Shown in pieces: positions 31,630 to 36,313 of a stretch of DNA of 36,313 nucleotides. The position numbers and the translations under genes are program-made. The DNA is taken from assembly GCA_934232895.1 (NCBI GenBank), contig CAKQGH010000009.1, positions 1 to 36,313 of the forward strand, in the 5' to 3' direction. Numbering within the stretch: the first letter of the stretch is position 1; each line of letters begins with the position of its first letter. The stretch comes from an uncultured Alphaproteobacteria bacterium (lineage in GTDB: Bacteria > Pseudomonadota > Alphaproteobacteria > Rs-D84). The notes beneath the pieces were generated by a model. It was given only the letters and a program-made list of their open reading frames with translations. It did no database searches and was not told where the DNA came from.

Positions 31630-32878
31630 AGATTATCACCTCATAGTTCCAGATGCGGCGCACCGCGTCCCACGCACAGCGGGTCATATAAACACCGCCG
31701 AATTCGTCAAATATTTTCATAAACTGCATTGGGGTCAATTTTGAATCCGCCGCAACTTCTATGATATTCAATGTGGCTGTTTCCACGCCGTTGGTCAATG
31801 TATCTACAACGACATTGGTTTCAACCGATGTTGATATTCCCTGGAATATCGATTGAATATCACGAACAACCGTATCTGCATCGCGTTCATCAACCGATGC
31901 ATGCGTTGGAATTTCGGGCAATGTCGCACGAACATAAATCGAATCCGATGATTCTTCTTGGACAAACGATGCCGGCATCAATTCCGTTGCCACACGATAA
32001 AAATCGTCCAGTGTTCCAAAATCGCGCGTAAACCGCGCCGATGCATGTGTTTCACCACATTCGGCCGAAACCTGGTTCCACCCAGAAATCGGTTGCATCA
32101 CAAAACCAATGGCCTGATAGCAAACCTGGGCACGACGCGCCACATCGGGCAAATTATCATACGGCAAAACAATCGGCGCCGGCGGGGTTTCTTTTTCTAT
32201 GTTGAACTGTGCATCCAGTTCCTTGTTCTTTTCTTCTATCTGGCGTTTATATTCCGCGGCCAATTCCGGGTCAATTTTTGCAACCTGGGGCGGTGTCATC
32301 ATTTGACTGATTGGTTCACGGAAAAAAGTCAATAACAACACACCAAAACCCACCAACATTAAAACCGACAACGAAATTCGGGACAGACGGCTGATTGGGC
32401 GCAAAACATGGCGCGAATTTCCAGAAATTAAATCAGACAAATTGCGTTCAATCGCGCGTGGCATTCCCCACGCACCCGGTGCAAACAGCGCGTTCCAATC
32501 CGGCAATTCCGATAATTTGAAATATTCACTGCGCGCGGCGGCGGCATTATCAAACAATTTATCCGCCAAAATAACGCCATTACGAACCGCAACCAAATAG
32601 AACAAATCGCCTGCCTGGAACACACCCAGGAACGAATTAAATTCGGTCAAAGCATCGGTAATTTCGGCCGCGGCCACGGGCATTCCACTGTGCACCCCGC
32701 CACGACGCGGTGAAACCCCAACCATGGAACGATATTCAACAAATAATTTTAATTTTCGGTCAACCGTGCGCGACAAATTGCGTGCGTACGCGCGCGCAAC
32801 AAAACCAGCCCCAATCGGCTGCCAAAACAGACCGACGGCATATTTCTTGCGGTTGATGGTTATAGTTTGGTTAGGCAA
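31619..32878 (-). CDS. pilO: Type IVb pilus protein PilO (R64-type)
   Basis: 419 aa from a TTG at 32878 preceded by GAGAGAG, the same ribosome site as the AsmA gene. A longer frame reaches a TTG at 32908, but that overlaps the -10 box. An N-terminal cytoplasmic domain (about 1-160, with ITINRKKYAVGLFWQPIG and a VAVRNGVILADKLF strand) is followed by one membrane helix (about 176-197) and a periplasmic part with a coiled segment and beta-rich end. This is the PilO layout of IncI-type thin pili. PilO bridges inner membrane and secretin. It overlaps pilP by 11 nt. Confidence 0.82.
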   Translation of the reverse strand: MPNQTITINRKKYAVGLFWQPIGAGFVARAYARNLSRTVDRKLKLFVEYRSMVGVSPRRGGVHSGMPVAAAEITDALTEFNSFLGVFQAGDLFYLVAVRNGVILADKLFDNAAAARSEYFKLSELPDWNALFAPGAWGMPRAIERNLSDLISGNSRHVLRPISRLSRISLSVLMLVGFGVLLLTFFREPISQMMTPPQVAKIDPELAAEYKRQIEEKNKELDAQFNIEKETPPAPIVLPYDNLPDVARRAQVCYQAIGFVMQPISGWNQVSAECGETHASARFTRDFGTLDDFYRVATELMPASFVQEESSDSIYVRATLPEIPTHASVDERDADTVVRDIQSIFQGISTSVETNVVVDTLTNGVETATLNIIEVAADSKLTPMQFMKIFDEFGGVYMTRCAWDAVRRIWNYEVIIYVK

Positions 32879-32907
32879 TTTCTCTCTCTGATTTGCTTTA
32901 TGCGCCA

Positions 32908-32937
32908 ATTATAACACAAAAATCGCACGCAACGCAA
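32908..32937 (-). promoter_or_regulatory. Promoter of pilOPQR
   Basis: On the minus strand TTGCGT (32932-32937), 18 bp, TATAAT (32908-32913). Transcription would begin near 32901, giving a leader of about 20 nt before the TTG at 32878. Confidence 0.6.
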
Positions 32938-32947
32938 ACACAGAATG

Positions 32948-32973
32948 AAAAACCCGCCGAAATTTTCGGCGGG
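32948..32973 (-). terminator. Terminator of the lpxK-lpxC-lipoprotein operon
   Basis: The hairpin CCCGCCGAAA / TTTCGGCGGG is followed on the minus strand by TTTTTC. It separates the lipid A operon from the pilO promoter. Confidence 0.88.
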
Positions 32974-32997
32974 TAAACGGTATTTAACACTCGCACC

Positions 32998-33375
32998 CTA
33001 TTGACATACACCATACATGCTGTTGCATGTCGCCGCAGTGCGTGCCGCACGCGGATTCGGGCAATCATATACATTAGCCGTCAAAATAAACGCGCGTTCT
33101 GGCCCAAACACAACCCATTCATTTGGGCGGGTGCGTTGACTGGTAATCCAATATGCGTTGCCACTGCGTGCCTGGTCGGCAATGCGATTTTCCAAATATC
33201 TGCGCGCATCATCGGCGTCATATACCGATGCCTCGGATTCAATTTTGTACAAATATGTGCAACCAATTGGTTCGGCATCCAATTGTGTTAAAAATTCACT
33301 GCCATTTTCGTTTTTAATCATGCCGCCACATGCCGCCAGTGCAAGCACACAAAACACAGATAAAAATTTTTTCAT
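32998..33375 (-). CDS. DUF4156-like small lipoprotein
   Basis: 125 aa from the ATG at 33375 (an in-frame ATG seven codons earlier lies closer to lpxC). Lipobox LALAAC. The mature part reads GCTYLYKIESEASVYDADD and ARRYLENRIADQARSGNAYW, the pattern of DUF4156/RcsF-fold lipoproteins (a Cys near the start of the domain, and an AxxxGNxxW/V core). Four or more Cys could form disulfides. It lies about 10 nt after lpxC and ends the operon. Role unknown. Confidence 0.72.
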   Translation of the reverse strand: MKKFLSVFCVLALAACGGMIKNENGSEFLTQLDAEPIGCTYLYKIESEASVYDADDARRYLENRIADQARSGNAYWITSQRTRPNEWVVFGPERAFILTANVYDCPNPRAARTAATCNSMYGVCQ

Positions 33376-33385
33376 AATAAATCCT

Positions 33386-34327
33386 TTATTTACCATGAAC
33401 TATATCATAATTCGCCGGGTCACTGAACAATTTTTTCAAAACCAAATTGTTCATGGCGTGACTGCCCTTGTACGATTCCAGATTTCCAACAATCATTCCG
33501 CCCGATGTAAACATATCGCCAATTGCATCAATAATTTTATGACGAACAAATTCATCTGGCCAAATCACCGGGTTTAATGTTCCGTCGCCCGTGTTATTCA
33601 ACGCAATTACATTTTTTTCGCTGGCGCCGCGTCCCATACCGTGCGCCTTTAAATATTCCCATTCGGAATATTTACCAAAGGTGCGCGCCCGCGCAATATT
33701 TTTAATAAAATTGTTTACCGATTTTTTGGTACCATTAAACCGATACGAAAAACTCTGGTGGCCAATGATTTTTTCCGGATATACCAATGTTGCGGTAATA
33801 TCCAATGCCGCGCCATCGTTTGGTTCCAGTTTAACAAAACCATCACTTTTACGACCCGCAATTTTATTCATCACCCACAATTTGAAACGAACCATTTTTG
33901 GCAAATCGCGCAACACATCACGCGCATGCACAATAACCGGACGGCGCACAATAATCTTTGCCATTTGGGATTTGCCGGTTGTATTCCCCATAAACTTTGA
34001 AATAAATTCCGCCGCACTGCCGTCCAAAATTGGGGTTTCCGGGCCATCAATGTCAATAACCGCACTGTCAATGCCCGACAAAAACAACGCCGCCATTAAA
34101 TGTTCAATTGTCTGAACATGGGCGCCCGTGGGACAACCAATTGTTGTATTACGCATTTTTGTTTCACCAACATTTTGCACCAACGCCGGAATCATATCAG
34201 ACCCGGCAATATCCGTGCGATGAAAAAATATTCCCGATTTTTTTGATGGCTTTATAACCATATTTACCGGCAAACCCGAATGAATTCCGACGCCGGTAAT
34301 TTTAATTTTTTTGGCCAGTGTTGTCAT
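33386..34327 (-). CDS. lpxC: UDP-3-O-acyl-N-acetylglucosamine deacetylase LpxC
   Basis: 313 aa, normal length. Zinc ligands H76 (TIEHLMAAL), H263 and D267 (HKIIDAIGD), and the general acid/base H290 (GSHAMNN) are all present; GVGIHSG is the N-terminal signature. LpxC catalyses the committed step of lipid A synthesis. In many alphaproteobacteria it sits after ftsZ; here it is in an operon with lpxK, whose stop lies 26 nt inside the lpxC start. Confidence 0.96.
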   Translation of the reverse strand: MTTLAKKIKITGVGIHSGLPVNMVIKPSKKSGIFFHRTDIAGSDMIPALVQNVGETKMRNTTIGCPTGAHVQTIEHLMAALFLSGIDSAVIDIDGPETPILDGSAAEFISKFMGNTTGKSQMAKIIVRRPVIVHARDVLRDLPKMVRFKLWVMNKIAGRKSDGFVKLEPNDGAALDITATLVYPEKIIGHQSFSYRFNGTKKSVNNFIKNIARARTFGKYSEWEYLKAHGMGRGASEKNVIALNNTGDGTLNPVIWPDEFVRHKIIDAIGDMFTSGGMIVGNLESYKGSHAMNNLVLKKLFSDPANYDIVHGK

Positions 34328-35231
34328 TTTCCAATTTCTCCTTTAACCAATCAAAAAATGCATTGTCTATCACAGTTTTTAACTGTGCATATTTTATTTC
34401 ATCACGCACAGCCGCCGGTAAACGCACCCAGTCTTTTTCCGTGGTCAAGAGTTTTGCATTTTGTGCATCGGCCGCCGAAACCAATTTTTCAATGTCTTGG
34501 TCCGTATATTGCCAATGGTCCGGGAACGCGCGCGTACCAATAACATTTCCGCCAATTGCATTAAAAAACTTTTTCGGATATCCAATGCCAGAAAACGCAA
34601 ATATGCGTTCATTTTCATCGTATGGTGACACGGTTTGATTTGTTGCATAAAACACCGGAATATTTCGCGGCAACTTAAATTTCTTGCGTGGCTTGCGTGA
34701 TTTTATAACGATAATTGCATCCGCACGCCGCGCCGCAAATTTAGGCTCGCGCAGGGGCCCCGCCGGTAACATAAAACCATTTCCATACCCCAAACCATCA
34801 TCAAAAACCAGTATCGAAATATTCTTTTTAATTGTCGGATTTTGAAACCCATCGTCCATAACAATCGGCGCATTTGATTGTTGCGCGTTTAATAATTCAA
34901 TCGCCGCACGACGATTACCGGTGTGCACCTGCAAACCACTGCGCGCCAGCATCAATGCCTCGTCCCCGGCGTTTCCGGTATTCGCACTTTTTTTATACCC
35001 GCGCATAACAACCGGCGCATCAATCCGCATTGCAATTTCGCGCACTATGGGGGTTTTACCAACACCGCCGGCAAATATATTTCCAACACATATCACCGGC
35101 CGCCGCGATACATACGCATGACGCCGCCGCACCAAATACACCACGCGTGACGCCGCATAGTAAACCAACGACGCCGGCCACAATAAAAATGACATCAGTG
35201 TTTTATGCAAAAACCACCATGGTGTTTTCAT
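34302..35231 (-). CDS. lpxK: Tetraacyldisaccharide 4'-kinase LpxK
   Basis: 309 aa. An N-terminal hydrophobic helix anchors it to the inner membrane. The P-loop is AGGVGKTP (54-61). DDGFQNP is the Walker B-type LpxK motif. LPAGPLREP and LLTTEKDWVRLP are family signatures. It phosphorylates the 4' position of the lipid A precursor. It begins 2 nt after the DUF374 acyltransferase and overlaps lpxC. Confidence 0.95.
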   Translation of the reverse strand: MKTPWWFLHKTLMSFLLWPASLVYYAASRVVYLVRRRHAYVSRRPVICVGNIFAGGVGKTPIVREIAMRIDAPVVMRGYKKSANTGNAGDEALMLARSGLQVHTGNRRAAIELLNAQQSNAPIVMDDGFQNPTIKKNISILVFDDGLGYGNGFMLPAGPLREPKFAARRADAIIVIKSRKPRKKFKLPRNIPVFYATNQTVSPYDENERIFAFSGIGYPKKFFNAIGGNVIGTRAFPDHWQYTDQDIEKLVSAADAQNAKLLTTEKDWVRLPAAVRDEIKYAQLKTVIDNAFFDWLKEKLENDNTGQKN

Positions 35232-35233
35232 TG

Positions 35234-36016
35234 CTATTTGCTCTTTTTCTTGTTTTTGCGCGCATCGCGAATTTTTTGTTTGAATTCGCTGGCCGTCTGG
35301 TCTTGTTCAACCTGGAATAAACCAAATTCCGCATCCATTTCGCGAACCTGGCGCACCATAATATCCTCTATCTTGTGCCGAACCGCTTCAAATTCCTCTT
35401 TACTGGCCTTGGAATCTATGAATATCGGGTCACTAACTCTACAAGTTATTTTGGAAAAAGGCAATGCGACCAAATACCGGTCCCATCGCGTTTGAAACCA
35501 CGCATGCGACGATGAAAAGCATACCGGTATAATCGGTGCGCCCGTCATTTTTGCAAAATACAGCGCCCCATCTTGGACACGCAACGATGGCCCGCCGGGA
35601 CCGTCGGGCGAAATACACAACGAATACCGACCATCACGCAATATACGCACGCCCTGGCGCAATACGGAAATTCCACCATCAGACGTACTGCCGTAAATTG
35701 GTTTTAATCCAAAAAGGTGTTGCAACTTTGCCATCATGCGACCGTCACTGTGCCGTGATGCAACCGCATACGCACGCATACCACCAATGCATATAATTGG
35801 CGATAACATCATACTGCGCCCATGCCAAAACACGAATATGGCCGGACGACGGCGATATTTCTTGAACACGCCATAATTAGTTATTTTTTTACGCGATGTA
35901 AAATAAATAAACCAAATGCATAACGCCATGAACCCGGCAATAATCCATTGAATGATTGATAAATGCAAAACAGGTTCCCAAAACGATTTCCACAACTTTC
36001 TAAATTTTTTATTCAT
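35234..36016 (-). CDS. DUF374 lysophospholipid acyltransferase family protein
   Basis: 260 aa from the ATG at 36016 with AAGGG upstream; the longer frame crosses the promoter. One membrane helix (about 20-42). FWHGRSMM (H65) is the catalytic-type motif, and SPDGPGGPS (136-144) is the hallmark of DUF374. The tail is very basic (RDARKNKKKSK). The family is usually found beside waaA and lpxK in alphaproteobacteria and is thought to acylate a lipid A precursor or phospholipid; the substrate is not certain. First gene of the operon. Confidence 0.87.
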   Translation of the reverse strand: MNKKFRKLWKSFWEPVLHLSIIQWIIAGFMALCIWFIYFTSRKKITNYGVFKKYRRRPAIFVFWHGRSMMLSPIICIGGMRAYAVASRHSDGRMMAKLQHLFGLKPIYGSTSDGGISVLRQGVRILRDGRYSLCISPDGPGGPSLRVQDGALYFAKMTGAPIIPVCFSSSHAWFQTRWDRYLVALPFSKITCRVSDPIFIDSKASKEEFEAVRHKIEDIMVRQVREMDAEFGLFQVEQDQTASEFKQKIRDARKNKKKSK

Positions 36017-36041
36017 ATAATACCCTTGATGTTTCCGGTTG

Positions 36042-36070
36042 ATTCTAGCAATAAAAAAACGATATTTCAA
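36042..36070 (-). promoter_or_regulatory. Promoter of the DUF374-lpxK-lpxC operon
   Basis: On the minus strand TTGAAA (36065-36070), 17 bp, TAGAAT (36042-36047), giving a leader of about 20 nt. Confidence 0.75.
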
Positions 36071-36196
36071 GGCGGATATGGGCATAAAATCCCACACCAA
36101 ACCACGGCAATACAACAAAACAAAATATGAAAGACAAACAAAAATCCATTTATAAATGAAAAAGCCCCAGTAAACCGGTGTTTTTTTAATTTTTAA

Positions 36197-36224
36197 TTGA
36201 CATACGAATATAATGCTATATAAT
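36197..36224 (+). promoter_or_regulatory. Promoter of tRNA-fMet
   Basis: TTGACA (36197-36202), 16 bp, TATAAT (36219-36224), both perfect boxes, 14 nt before the tRNA. It is the strongest-looking promoter in the window. The rest of 36071-36238 is AT-rich with no gene. Confidence 0.9.
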
Positions 36225-36238
36225 ACGCCACATCCGAT

Positions 36239-36313
<75 letters not shown>

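Noticed and set aside
36157..36188. A-run, short GC section and T-run that looks like a terminator
   Set aside because: The stem has mismatches and no gene ends here; it probably only contributes to the AT-rich tRNA-fMet upstream region.

Overview
The window reads as a chromosomal segment of an alphaproteobacterium with moderate-to-low GC, probably host-associated or uncultured. The evidence is the gene content: an RpoH-type sigma factor, a YfgM-BamB pair, an LpxC/LpxK/DUF374 lipid A set, LolD-LolC/E, FtsQ-FtsA, and an initiator tRNA with the C1-A72 mismatch. It is a Gram-negative with lipid A. Genes are packed tightly, often with 4-nt ATGA overlaps. Promoters repeatedly follow TTGnnn-N16..18-TATAAT. 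The exact lineage cannot be fixed from the sequence alone.

Layout. 1-62 is the end of a tRNA-Gly gene. 128-6761 (minus) is one operon: a 108-aa unknown protein, a PilN-type lipoprotein secretin, LolC/E, LolD, a small membrane protein, a Cys-rich secreted protein and a TbpB-like surface lipoprotein that is split by a single in-frame TAG. 6838-9724 (plus) holds a small lipoprotein, FtsQ, and FtsA fused in frame to ribulose-phosphate 3-epimerase. 9916-12877 (minus) is uvrB, a DUF559 nuclease-like gene and tsaE, joined by ATGA overlaps. 12906-15380 is an AsmA-family protein. 15377-17985 (minus) holds an unknown gene, aspS and tRNA-Thr. Between the last two lies a T-box-like leader with alternative pairings reaching the aspS start codon. 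18051-20099 holds a GT8 glycosyltransferase, an elongator tRNA-Met with a nearby copy of its own 3' end, and a PagL-like lipid A deacylase. 20218-23951 (minus) is ung, an HhH glycosylase-like gene and gyrB. 24038-28063 holds a RusA-like protein, a short BamB-like lipoprotein, a YfgM-like protein, rpoH and a porin-like protein. 28174-32878 (minus) is pilO-pilP-pilQ-pilR. 32998-36016 (minus) is DUF374 acyltransferase-lpxK-lpxC-lipoprotein. The window ends in tRNA-fMet.

Themes. Much of the window builds the cell envelope: lipid A synthesis, lipid A editing by a PagL-like enzyme, LPS-type glycosyl transfer, lipoprotein export, outer-membrane assembly, a porin, and an R64-like type IVb pilus machine divided between two loci. 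The most unusual observations are (1) the T-box-like element before aspS, a riboswitch class known mainly from Firmicutes and Actinobacteria, (2) the FtsA-RPE fusion, (3) several genes whose -10 box lies only 7-9 nt before the start codon, implying leaderless mRNAs, and (4) a DUF559 gene with a palindrome-rich N-terminus placed seamlessly inside a repair/tRNA-modification operon. No CRISPR array, transposase or integrase gene was found.
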